The translations under genes were made by a program, and so were the position numbers. Below, one piece after another: positions 44,957 through 56,197 of a stretch of DNA of 64,000 bases; position 1 is the first letter of the stretch, and every line of letters begins with the position of its first letter. The notes under the pieces are model-generated. The model was not told where the DNA came from, made no database searches, and was given only the letters and a program-made list of their open reading frames with translations. This stretch comes from Ustilaginoidea virens (lineage: Eukaryota; Ascomycota; Sordariomycetes; Hypocreales; Clavicipitaceae). The stretch lies in NCBI RefSeq assembly GCF_000687475.1, contig NC_057316.1, forward strand, positions 5,208,001 through 5,272,000. The letters are read 5' to 3'.

Positions 44957-46561
44957 ATGGCTCTCGCGCCCAGCTCGCCTCGCCTACCGAGCCCGCCTCC
45001 GCCCGCGGAAATACAAATCAGCCCCAACTCGCCGTCAGGAGGGGCGCCGGCAAGCCCTCATGCCGCGCAGATGGAGCAGTCCGTCCTGGATGCCAACTCG
45101 CGCCGCCGCATCCATCCAGGCACCAAAGCTGCCGATATGGCCACTGGACCACCACTTGTTCCCCTCGGCGATGTAAGACCAACGTCCGCGCGGAATGGCG
45201 CATGGCGGCGGGGGAGGGCGCGCGGTTGGAAGGGGGAGGATCTGCTGTCGCGGTTGAACACGGGCTGACCCAATGCTCTCTTTTTCGCCCTCCACCCCAT
45301 GTAGCTCGACTCTGCTTTCCAGCTTCAGGAGCATCTCGCCGCAATGCACTACCACCACACGGCCTGCAGCACGCAAGCCATAGCCCGCGAAGCCGCCCTC
45401 CAGCTGGCCCAGGCCCCCACGGGCGTCGAACGCACCATCTGGCTCTACGAGCTCTGCCGATTCCTCATCTCGCAGTGCAACTCCCTCATCGTGGGGTTCC
45501 TGTTCGACAACCCCCCGTGCAGCGCGACCACGTGCCCCGAGATGCGGGCCTCGGAGTGGCAGTTCCTGTGCGCCGTCCACGAGCAGCCCAAGAGCTGCTG
45601 CGCAATCGACTACTGCTGCCACACCCTCGACTGGGCGGCCAACGTCGTCTCGGACCAGAAGCTGTTCCCCAGCCGATTCGCCGTCGTCAGCGACCCCCAG
45701 AGCAGGAACGCGGGTGTCAAGAGCCTCGTCAACGTCTTTAGAAGACTGCATCGCATCTTTGCTCACGCGTGGTTCCAGCACCGCGGCGTGTTCTGGTCCG
45801 TCGAGAGCCAGACCGGCTTATACGTCCTCTTCAAGATGGTTTGCGACCTCTACGACTTGCTGCCGGCGGAGAACTACAAGCTCCCCCCGGAAGCCGAGGG
45901 CCTCGAGGCTCCGCCCCCAGAGCCCGGGGTCGAGAAACCTTGCGCCATTCTCAAGCCGAGCCTGCAGCAGCGACCAGCTGCGGCGCCGGAGGATGATAGC
46001 CTCCACCCAGGTGGCCGTACCAACACTCGGAGACACATCAGGAGTAGTCCTTCAACAGGAAGCGCAGTGACCACTGTCATGGAGACCGATGAGGAGGATA
46101 CAGAAAACGTCACGAGCAAGATGCAGAATCTGCACGTATTCAACTTGCAGGAAGCCGACGTGGCCGAGGTGCCCGTCGTCGTTGACGACTCCACCATCTC
46201 GGGGGCGTCGCAAGAGTCAAGCAGACCTGGACACCCGGCAGAAGCAGACGAGACGACAGTGGAACCTTCTCCTCCTCCTCCTTCTTCTATACCTGCCCTG
46301 AAGGAGGAAGAACCAGCCGTCGTTGTCGTCGACACCCCTCACCCAGACGAAATGTCCGATTCAACGTCAGCAAAAGACTCTGCTGAGCTGCCAGAAGCCT
46401 CAAGACCCCCCCATGTTGACGACCCCGGCCAAATAGTCGCAGAGTCTGCAATGACTCCTCCTCCAACTCTCAAGTCGTCAGAGATCAAGGACGAGCCGGT
46501 GGGGATTGTAAATGCAGAGGACATGACGGAAAAGTCGGGACAGGTCACGGACCCAGAGTAA
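44957..46561 (+). CDS. MOB3: MOB family protein, phocein/MOB3 type (STRIPAK)
   Basis: Exons 44957-45172 and 45305-46561 join in frame to 490 residues. The MOB domain spans about residues 75-275. It shows FLFDNPPCSATTCPEMRASE, WQFLCAVHEQPKSCCAIDYC, NVFRRLHRIFAHAWFQH and FKMVCDLYDLLPAENYKLP. This is the phocein (MOB4) branch, not Mob1 or Mob2. In filamentous fungi phocein-type MOB3 belongs to the STRIPAK complex with PP2A and striatin, which controls hyphal fusion and fruiting. That role here is inference. The N-terminus is Pro/Ser-rich. The last 210 residues are acidic, disordered and rich in Glu, Pro and Ser, a fungal extension absent from animal phocein. Confidence 0.92.
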
Positions 46562-47138
46562 ATCACACGGAAACAAAGGTGCCGAGCTGACGCACTACCC
46601 ATATACCCTCAGCGTTACGGTTGCTTGCATTGATCAAGGCTATGAAATAGGAGGCCAGTTTTGTACTGGGAAACCTTGCGAGTTTGGCAACAGAACTTTT
46701 TTACGAAGGCAAGGCAAAAGGCATATTGTATAACCCATTCTTTGATTTGATTTTTTTCTTTCCCCACCTCTTTCCCCTTCCCTCAGACAAGCATCAGACA
46801 AGCGACACTTTTTTTTCTATCTGCGTATTATGTCGTGATTTGTCCTGGAATTTCCCGCCAAACCAAACCAATTTCTCTGACGTGGCATGTTTGTGTATGC
46901 GATGTATTGCATTCTCCATCACAGGAAAGCATCACCACTGCAGGTCAAGAAGCCAACCCTCCCAACATCATCAGCTCTGTCCGGAAAATGTCAACAATTC
47001 TCAACCCGTGTTTCCCTATCCATGCTGAGAACCTCCTTGCCCCTACAGTGCCAACATCAAATATGTACAAGACGACGTTGCATTGAACAGGGGGAGTGCT
47101 ACAACACGGCCCGCCACAACCCCCAAGTCGCAAGCAAT
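46562..47138. other. Convergent 3' region between MOB3 and the Zn2Cys6 gene
   Basis: It holds the two 3' flanks and is T-rich around 46740-46820. No gene is supported. Confidence 0.55.
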
Positions 47139-49683
47139 TCAGGGTACTCTGTCGCGCTGGGCTTGTTGAAAAGCAAGCTCAGCAGTCTCCAATTTGGCAA
47201 ACACGTGTCGCACTTCTCGAATGTTTTCATGCTGCGCATTCACGGCTGCTGCGTTTCTCTCATCAGCAAACAGTTTGATGGCTCGTAAAACGGGAGTTAG
47301 CCCTTCCTCGTTTGGTAGCCACCAGTGAGCACAACTTGGATCACGGAAAAGTACTGCCAGTTTCAATCGGCGTTCAGTCGGTTGGATGAATCTATTCGAC
47401 GTGCGTCAGAGGTCCCGTCTCACTTTTGGATTTTCGGACTTGGTTGATTGCTCGGTTGCGGTGGTAGGACCGACTCCGACGGGACATCGCGGAACCCTTT
47501 AGGAGACTTGAAAAAGAACGGCAACAAAGGAAAAGCAGGGGAAGAGTGGGTAGATAACAGCTACAGCACCAGATGCTGGACTCACCCCATGTTCTCCAAG
47601 AGAGCAAATTTGCGACGAATCCACATGTGGTTGCGTGGAGTTTGCGGCAAGAAGACGGACGCAATGGAGATGCAGCACATGAATGGAATGAGGGCCCCCT
47701 TTGGCTTGAGGGGCCATGATTCCACAGCCCCAAAGGCTTGACAGACTGTGTACGCGTGTGCCGCCATTTCAGCGAAGACTTTCTCGGATGGCATATCAGG
47801 TGATTGTGATAGATGCATCAACATTGTGGATGCCCACTCCGTGTGTATCAGAGTGGTGGTGAAGAACAAGCCGTGGTACAGCAGACCCGTCGTGTAGGGA
47901 TTCACGATATCATCCGGATCCGGCTCCTTGATGTACGGAAAGTCCGTAACAAGATAATCAGGGTCCGCAAGAACCTTGTCCCACGTCGTCTTCCATTGGA
48001 AGAGCTTGTCAGTGATCTTGGAGTGCTCCCGAGCGAAATCCTCCGAGGTAATCTGTCCACGGCTGCCACGCGCATACAATATAGACATGTCGTACGATAT
48101 CGAACGTAACCGGGTTGATCTGAGACTTATTTTCGACGAAATATCATCAACGTCGGCATCCATTCGCGACTTGTAGTGCTCGTTCATGAGATTGAACCAC
48201 GCCTTTGGTAGATCCGTTGGGAACCCGCCCTGGATAGCAACAAAGCAGTCGTACCGCGTGTACCAGTTAATGCATGCTCTTCCAACCGCTGTTTGCATCA
48301 CCGTGACGGGCGTGAAAATTTTTCGAATTACCTGAAAGGCTGCTTTTTGATGGCCCATCAGATTGACCCAGTCGCCAAGATATTCCTGCGTCAAGAAACT
48401 GTCAGAAAAGATGCGAAGCCTCGTACTTGCTTCCATGTCGACTCACTTCAATGGTTAATAGCTGGAGAATAGTCACGAGATTCAGCACGTTATTCATCTC
48501 CTTCTTGGTCAATGATTCAAGAAGCAAAGTGACGCTTCTGTTGTAATACGTCAAGAAGCCTTGAAGCTTGCCGTCTGGGTTTTGCAGCGCAGCATGATAC
48601 GAAGTGAACCCGACCAAGGCATTGAGCAACGGCTCGTGCTGCACCGCGAGAAATGGCAAAATCCTGCCGAAAAAATTGTCTTCGTCGTAGGTGATGCTGT
48701 AGTGAAAATTCGTAATGTTTTCCGCAAAGTAATTGAGATGGTGCTGATAGTCCGGTGCAAGGTGCGACCAATCAGCCCGTCCTCCCATCGGATAGTACGA
48801 ATCGGGAGACGCGGCTGCATCTGTGCCGCAAAGGGTAGGAACAGAAGGAGGAGATTTCCTAATGTTGTCTTGTGACATGCTCTCAGAACTTGCGTTCCGG
48901 GAGAGTTTATGACCGGAGGAGCTGATCGTCTTGGTTCCTGACCATGTGGAATCAGAGCCCGCACTGGGCGATACATCTTCTCCTTCATCTTCGTCCACGA
49001 TTGTCTCCAAGGGCTTAACCCCTGGGTCGGAATCACCATTTCCACCGTCGGTGAATGGCTTTGTACTGTACTTTATACTGCCTCTGAATTGGGAGCTCTT
49101 GGAAGTTGGGGGGTCAGGATAAACGCAATCGCGATTGCCCTTTCTGCAGCCTAGCATGCCATGTCAATAACAGTTTAGCCTTGACCAATAGCGGTACTAA
49201 CGGTCACATATTGGGAGAGCCTCATCGCACTATCAAGTGCAAAAGATGATTGTCAGCATTATCTCACATGGCATAGCAATTGCATGGCTGGTTCCTTTCT
49301 TCACTCCCTCCTATCCTTTTTCCTTTTTGGAAAGACGGGGGCAAAGCGAAGGAGGCAAGGAAAGCCAACGTTACCTTGACTCGTCTACTGCGGCACATGA
49401 AACAGCCTGACCGTGTTCGTCGATGTTTGATATGATCATGTCCAAAACCGTGTCCTGTGACGGCCTTCCTCCGGGCTTTACTGCCATCTGATGTTTGAAA
49501 AAGATCTTTGTCAGAACATGTTCCCAGATGAACGACACTGGGATATGAGCCACCCATTGTTGGTGTTTGGAAGGCATTGAGATAGCCAGAGTGGGTTGAT
49601 TTAGCCAACTCATCCGCACTTATCGTGGAACAGCATCCCACTCCTGACATAGATGTCAGGAAGTGGTGGTAATGGTCATCCAT
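47139..49683 (-). CDS. Zn2Cys6 (fungal C6) transcription factor
   Basis: Exons 49683-49375, 49229-49202, 49150-48447, 48385-47586 and 47391-47139 join in frame to 697 residues. The zinc cluster SGCFMCRSRRVKCDEALPIC followed by DRCRKGNRDCVYPDPP has the full CX2CX6CX6CX2CX6C pattern. It is built across three exons, and the middle one is only 28 bases. The N-terminal 85 residues are polar. A Ser/Asp-rich linker follows the cluster, then a mostly helical region with HHLNYFAENITNFHYSITYD and LLNALVGFTSYHAALQNP, typical of the fungal C6 regulatory region. The target pathway cannot be told; no biosynthetic cluster lies beside it. The intron between exons 2 and 3 is 51 bases, near the lower limit. 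Confidence 0.92.
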
Positions 49684-51833
49684 GATCTGATATCACAGGC
49701 TGCTAAGTGATGCCTGTGTATAACACTGTAAGTCAAATGGATACAGCTTGAAATGTACAAGGGTTAAATGCTCACTACCTAGTTAGCTAGTCCCATGCTC
49801 AATAAGGATAGAGAAGACCAGCGCGATTCCGGAAAAGGTGTGGGCCTGGGCAGCCACCATCAAACGGAGTCCGAGGACTCGGGACTCGGGACTTAGGACA
49901 GGTTTTGTGCCAAAATTCTGGGGAGCTTGCGACTGCTTTCCTTGCTGTGCGTGGAGAATTTTTTATGGAACTGACGACATATCGATACCCTCGGAAGGAA
50001 GTGGGAATTCGGTAAGGCAGCAAAAGTCTGTTATCGCCGACAGGACTGTAGGGAGGTGAATTCTCGGTCTCTATCGCAGGCTGTTTGATTTCCCTTTTTT
50101 TTTTTTTTTTTTGCTGCAGCTGAGAAGACCAGATATGAGGTTGGTATAAGGAGGATGTCGGGCCGCTTCAGATGCGAAATGGCCTACAATATGCGCAAAA
50201 AGGGAGTGCTTGGGCGAGGAAAAGGCACCCCTTCGCTTTCTTGCGGTCTCCTTGGTCAGGAGTGAGAACGCTGAAAGAGCTCAAGTCTATTCACCCGGCA
50301 TGAACTGGCTCTCCAAAGAGGCATCTTGGCAGGTTGGTAAACTAGTGGCAAAAGTCTGACGTGAACCGTGGGTTTAAAATGGTTGCCGTATCCCCAAATG
50401 TTGCTCAACTTCGACCCCAACCACACCGGCAGTATGGATGTGTGTACCTATCAGCTAGTAAGAATTGGGACGGAGCGGCAGGCTTGGAATAGCATCACCC
50501 CTGCAAGCTGATACTGGGGCCAGAATGGGGGCGCTTGACAGGGGATTAAACCTTGTGGCCTGATGCAGACATGCCAAAATAAAATAAAATAAAAAGCTTG
50601 AGCTGTCTTTCTCCAGCAGATGCCCTGGGGGGGCCCTGAGGTCCCTGGACTAGTACCTGCTTGCCATTATAACTTCCCTTCCATTGGGGATTGACCAATG
50701 ACAAGGGCGATCAAAACTTGGGCGCGAATGGATTCCCCAAATCGAGCAGGCTGGAATCGAGTCATGCCGCCGTCGTGGTCAAGGTCGAAAGAGGCCGAAC
50801 AAGGCCGAAATGAGGTCATCACGGATCAGGGAAAAGGGGGCGGAAGGGCGTTGCTCTCCCTGTGCTTGTGGTTGCTTGTGCTTATGCTTATTTAAGGGGA
50901 GCTAGATGAGCCCCGGGGGATTAGTCTTGCTGTGTGATCCGATCCGTATCCGTACCGTTTGAAGAGTTATCTTTTACGCGTCAGCCGTCAACCACGAAAA
51001 GGCGATGGCTAGTGCAACCCGGGTATTCTGCCCGCGCATAATCAAGGTGGAGGAGATCAAGTACCGGCATCATGGCCTGCCTGGAGCACTTTGGTTCGTA
51101 GCTAGCAGCAGGAGGTTAGTAGTAGATGCTAGGGATGCACACAAGGTGGTTGAGAAACAATGGGAATCGCGAATTGCTTGCTTGGTCCCTTGCCACTGGT
51201 GAAACTTGGAGGGGTGGAAGGACGCTTCAACTTGGTGACGGTGGGCCCATCAGCTGGAGAAAGATCGACGGTGCGTCCGTAAATGGAGCCATGGACTCTG
51301 ATGGAGAAGTGGTTGTTTATTCACCGGGATCAGCTACCTGTGAAAGGCCAGGGACGAAGAGTGAATCCGCCAGGTATGCATGGGGTTTGGTTAGAAGAGG
51401 TCAACGGTTGGAAGCTGACTGGTGCCGTGCGGCCTGCTAGTAGGCTGGGGTAAGGGAGATCACATTAGGAGGTAGCACCAGCGGTATTGACATGTATTGA
51501 TTGACCTATAATTTACCTGGTAGGTGCCAGCTTGAGGCCTCTTGGGTTTCCCCAGGCAGCATTTACTAGGTGCCTGTACCTGTCTCTGTTAGAAGGCCCG
51601 AGATTGGAGGGATTGAATACAATCTCATAGGTCTGCTACTGCCGAGCCATGACGGTATCAGGCACAAGTGGAGGTCTACAGAGGACGAGCAGGACAAGCA
51701 AACGGGGCTACACTTAATACAGTGTGATGCATCAGGCCCCATAAGTACCTAAGTGCCTAGGTACCTACAGGTATGTAGCATCGCAAGGTCGCACTACACC
51801 TTTGGTCAGACTTACCTTGCGGTTGTTCGTCCA

Positions 51834-51875
51834 GGCGAGTGGCACAAGGCGAGTGGCACAAGGCGAGTGGCACAA
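51834..51875. repeat. 14-base tandem repeat (GGCGAGTGGCACAA)3
   Basis: Three perfect copies of a 14-base unit run head to tail in the gene-free stretch. Confidence 0.9.
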
Positions 51876-53012
51876 CCATCGAAGTGGCGATTTCTTTACT
51901 TTGTTGATGCAGTCCGGGCTATCCCCGGTACGGAATGTACCCTTTACATGCATCTTTCATCAAATTCATCCATCTCATCCATGCAGGTATATATAGATGG
52001 TTTCTCTTCCTTGCTCCCCGTTACTTCCAAGCACCATTGCGAGTCCCCGCTACGTCAATATCACCAGTTTGGCTCCCGCGAACAGCCCCAGAGGCGACTC
52101 CGATGCCGTCCGTCGTCGCCGTTTCTCACCTTGGACGGTCAGGTCAGTATTACCAAAACTCGAAAGCAACGATGCGGTTACCCCTGTTCAGGACAGTGGG
52201 CGAATACCATGCCCCCTCCTCACACAAGACATGGCCGCATGGAGTTGCATTTTCCTATTGTGCTCTCAGTCCACGGAGCCCTGATAGAAACAGGGATGGG
52301 TCTGGTGCGCCAAGGCAAGCTTACCTAGGAGGTAGGAGGTAGGTAAGTCAGTATAGAGTACCCATGGACTTCAGACCCATATGACCCCCAACCCCAAGCC
52401 CAGTCATTATGAGAGCCAAGAGGGGTCGACCCTCTGTCAAGGGCAAGATACAGCAAGACTCCGTACTTTAGTCGAGGAGATAATGGCTCACTGCTCCCGA
52501 GTCTGTTGGGCAAAATGAGATGGCAAAAGCAGGCAGGGTAAGAAATCCATAGACTGCCTGCCAGATCTGTAATGACGATGTATTGAAACGCAAAGATACC
52601 CAGCGCACCAAGAATAGACAATGATTAATAATCTGCCTATGATCCTCGGGCCATTGCCTTTTTTTTTTTCCCTTCGGCGTTACGCAACTATCCCGCGGTT
52701 GTTTCATGTTGGAAATGCCGGTCCGCAGGGGGGGGTTGAGGAAGCGGCCTATGCAAAACGATGCGCACAGGGGTCAGCCTGGCATTGCATCCACGACGAC
52801 ACAGGGAAACCCCGGCATGCAGCTGCCAGGTCTGGAGACTCCCGGACGCTTGTCAACAAGATTTTCATGCATGTGGTTGCTTGCTCGAGCGGTTGCGAGT
52901 CGAAAGTCGAGGGGGTTTGGGGGGAAGGGAAAGTGGGGATACCAAAGCTACCAGAAGCACAGAGTTGTGGAGCACCTACCAGTGAAGTATGTGGTGCTCC
53001 CTTGAACTCGAT

Positions 53013-53070
53013 AGGTTAGGTAAGGTACCTACCAGGTAGGAGGTAGGTAGGTGAGGTAGGTACCTGGGAA
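53013..53070. repeat. TAGG/TACC-rich imperfect repeat tract
   Basis: Interleaved TAGG and TACC tetranucleotides, partly palindromic around GGTACC, fill about 60 bases. Similar tracts recur across intergenic DNA in this window. Confidence 0.8.
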
Positions 53071-54761
53071 GAACAAAAGTCCAATGGGGTCCTTGAATTT
53101 CTTATCCGAGTCGGGCGCGATTGATCCTGGATGCCATTTGATCCATTCGTGCCCCAACTTCAGACCCTCGACGATGCCACGATGATACTTGAGAAAAGGT
53201 AGATTTTACTCTTCAGGCTAGCTCCTGCGCTGCAGAGAACGACTTCATTTGGGCTGCGGAGTCTCTGATCGACCCAGGTATTGGAAAGACGATGACGACT
53301 TTCCACAGCGCTGACCTGATCCCGTCTCTCCAATCTCTGCCAGAGATTCACGATAAGTCCCTCGGTGACCAATATCGTATTCAACACCATTGCGCGTATC
53401 TGGAAACCTTGGGACACCTGGAGTTTCATGTTGCGCGTTTACGGACACCTTGGGGGCCCGGATGACTACCAGCCTACGCAAGGCACCTGCCTACCTTTCT
53501 CCTAGGAAAGGTTCTTCCTCCTATGTAGGAAGGGAGGCAACCTTTGGAGTTTGGTGATTCCCCCCCCCCCTCTCCCCCCCCTTTTTTTTTGCTGCGTATC
53601 CAGCGTGGAGCCTGTTTGTCAAGGATAGTCCCCATGACGTGACACATACGGGGTCAGTTGCTCTCGATACGGTGCCGACGGCGCGACTAGTTACCCTCCT
53701 TGGAGGCCAGGATATATGATAGATGGAGACGCCGTCAACGTTAGCAGCAGGGATAACAAACCTTGGCCGAGCTGCAGGCCTCCATTGCCGCGTAATCTCA
53801 GCACCGCGGGTGTATGAAGCTGTCCCGAAATTCTCGAAATTCCAGGTTCACGATCCTGTTGCTCGTATGCGCCAGGCTCCGCAAGGACGTCATCGACAAC
53901 GGAAGAGCGGAGGAGCGGAGGGGGGTGGGGGAAAAGAAAGAAATCAAGTTTCAGACCTCTAGACGTCGTTTCCTGGTCAAGAAACGGCAAGGATTGACCT
54001 GAGTCACCCGACTCATACCAACATACCATGGAGTGCGTAAGATTTCAGATCCCCATGTCCGTCCACCTCTGGCACGGGAAGCCTGTCAAGAAAGGTGTTT
54101 GATCCGCCCAATCGGTTTTGGCGCCTTGGAAAGACTCTTGGCACAAGGGTAGAGCAGCAAAAGGCCTTGGGGTTCAACGATGGTTACATAGGCACCCCGG
54201 CTGTCTGCCCTGTACTAGTTCCAATGTGGTATGTTGTCGTGTTTTATTTCTCCGATGGTGAACCTCGGCATCCTTGGCAAAGAATGGTAGGGCAGCTAAC
54301 TACCTAGATAGCGACCAGCGGCATGCTTACGATTAGCAATTTCCTGAGCTGCAGACTCGAGGGATACGCACTCTAAGCAAGATGTACAATACCGGTGGGA
54401 TGCTTTAGTACTCCGTACCAAGATTTGAATTCCCCCCCGGCTCGCGTTGGACAAAGGACTGTGCGCATTGGTGGAAAAGAATTGCCGGTGCCAAATAACA
54501 CGCCCATCTGCAAAAGAGGCCGTCCGCAATAGGGCCAGACACGAAGAGAATTCCCGTCATTTTCCGAATCTTCATGTCCTTTCCAAACGGGACCAAGCAA
54601 GGCCAGGCGTCCTTGTCCATGTCCCTGTTTTGCTGCAGATTTCCATCATCGGAACACACAATACTGCTAGAATGCGTACTTTGCTGGGTAAGTTCCCAGA
54701 GCGCCATTATCGGTCCGGACATGCAGGCATACATCGTCAAGTCCCTGGCCAAAAGGCATGG

Positions 54762-54806
54762 CTACCTACCTACCGACCTACCTACCTACCTACATACATA
54801 CATGCC
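54762..54806. repeat. (CTAC)n tetranucleotide tract
   Basis: About ten CTAC units, degenerating to ATAC, form a microsatellite. It creates a false Tyr/Leu/Pro/Thr-rich open frame on the + strand. Confidence 0.88.
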
Positions 54807-55229
54807 TACGGAGATGATAAGCCGGGGCCGCCACGGGCAGGGATACGCGCACATGTCGCAACAGCAGCAACCGCTTGTCTGGAGGTGACGAGGCGACGCG
54901 ACGCGACTAGCTACCTCTTGTCGAAGATTGTCTCTTGTCAAGTTTGCAGTGCAACTTGCTCGCCGCGTCTCTCAATGTCCGTACCACAGTCTGGTGCGCA
55001 GTACGTACGTCTAGTTCTGGTACCTTTCGGGGCTAATCAAGGTTATTTACGGGGCGGGGCGGTCCGTTTGAGGCTTTGAGCACCGCGTTTCCACTGTTTC
55101 CACTCAGGCACGACACGGCTGGGGCCAGCTCCAAACAGGCCAGGCAGGTCCCTGGACCATCCATGGCGCGCTAAAACCACGGGGCGGAACCATTCCGGGT
55201 CGTGCCTCGGAACGACAGCGGCAAGCTTG

Positions 55230-55260
55230 GGCTCTGGGCTCTGGGCTCTGGGCTCTGGGT
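55230..55260. repeat. Heptamer repeat (GGGCTCT)4
   Basis: Four head-to-tail copies of GGGCTCT are visible in the gene-free stretch. Confidence 0.88.
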
Positions 55261-56197
55261 TCGATGCTCGAGCTCGATGCTCGATATCATGTGAAGATGG
55301 AAACTGGAATCGACTTCTTGTCAGGCCCATCGACCGCGGAACGGCAAAGACTGCCCCTGCCCCGGTGGCGGGTGCGCGGGTGGCGCGTGGGGGGGCGTTC
55401 CGGCTTTTCTACGAACTCCCGCGAGGGCCGTCATCTGCTGCGTTGGCGACGGTGAGATCTGGTCTGGCTCGTTTTGGTTCGTTTTGCCTGGATTTGCCTC
55501 GTGCTGCTGCAAGAGTTGCTGCGTACGGAGGGAACAAGCACCGAGCCAACAATGTGTGCATGGGTCTGCGGTTTCTGTTTTCCCGCAACTCAGCTTTATA
55601 TTGGCAGCAATCCAACCAAGCATGGCCGGGAAACCCGCAGGTAGTCCCGTCGCGGCAGGAGAGGTAAACCGTGACCTGCCCGCATCTGCCGCAGGGTATA
55701 CACCCCGTACGAAGAGTGAAAGCTGCCCTACTGCCTGCCGGCTTGACTTGGCATTCGTGACTGCGGCCATGATGACAAAGTGTGGGCCGTCTTGCTATGG
55801 AACCTTGTCATCTTTCCCGGAACTACTAGTCCTCAAACGAGAAAAGAGGGAGACGGGGGCAAAAAGTCAATTTCGCATCGGGCAAGTACCAGCTAACGTC
55901 CGCGAGCGTTTTGCTCCGGTTTGACGCGTTATTCATGTGTTTGGTCATGCAACATCGCCATGTAAGTAAGGTATGTACGAGAGGTGCGTGAGAATATTTG
56001 TCGTGAATCCAGAACACGTAAAATAAGACAACGCGCTCCCCATCCATGCTCCACGAATACGAAGAAAACAGAAGAAAAAAAAAGAGAGAGAGAGAGAGAG
56101 AGGCAAAAGAAATACGAAAAAAAGGTCTGCCCTTGGTATAGAAGCAGACTGATCTTGCTCTTGTCATGGCTCACGATGGCTCATGCACACGGCATGC

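Larger units (their letters stand above)
49684..56197. other. Gene-free stretch of 6.5 kb rich in TAGG/TACC repeats
   Basis: I found no recognisable protein, spliced or not, on either strand. Open frames reach about 210 codons but cross repeats and show no domain. The stretch contains TAGG/TACC tracts (51745-51775, 52320-52345, 53013-53070, 54762-54806), two TACTCCGTA-type words and a shorter TACGGAG, a 14-base repeat, a heptamer repeat and a GA tract near 56083-56101. It is flanked by the upstream side of the Zn2Cys6 gene and the 3' end of SMC2. Long non-coding transcripts or a fast-evolving gene cannot be excluded. Confidence 0.5.

Noticed and set aside
54447..55079. 210-codon open frame on the + strand in the gene-free island
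   Set aside because: It runs through the CTAC tetranucleotide tract and shows no recognisable motif.
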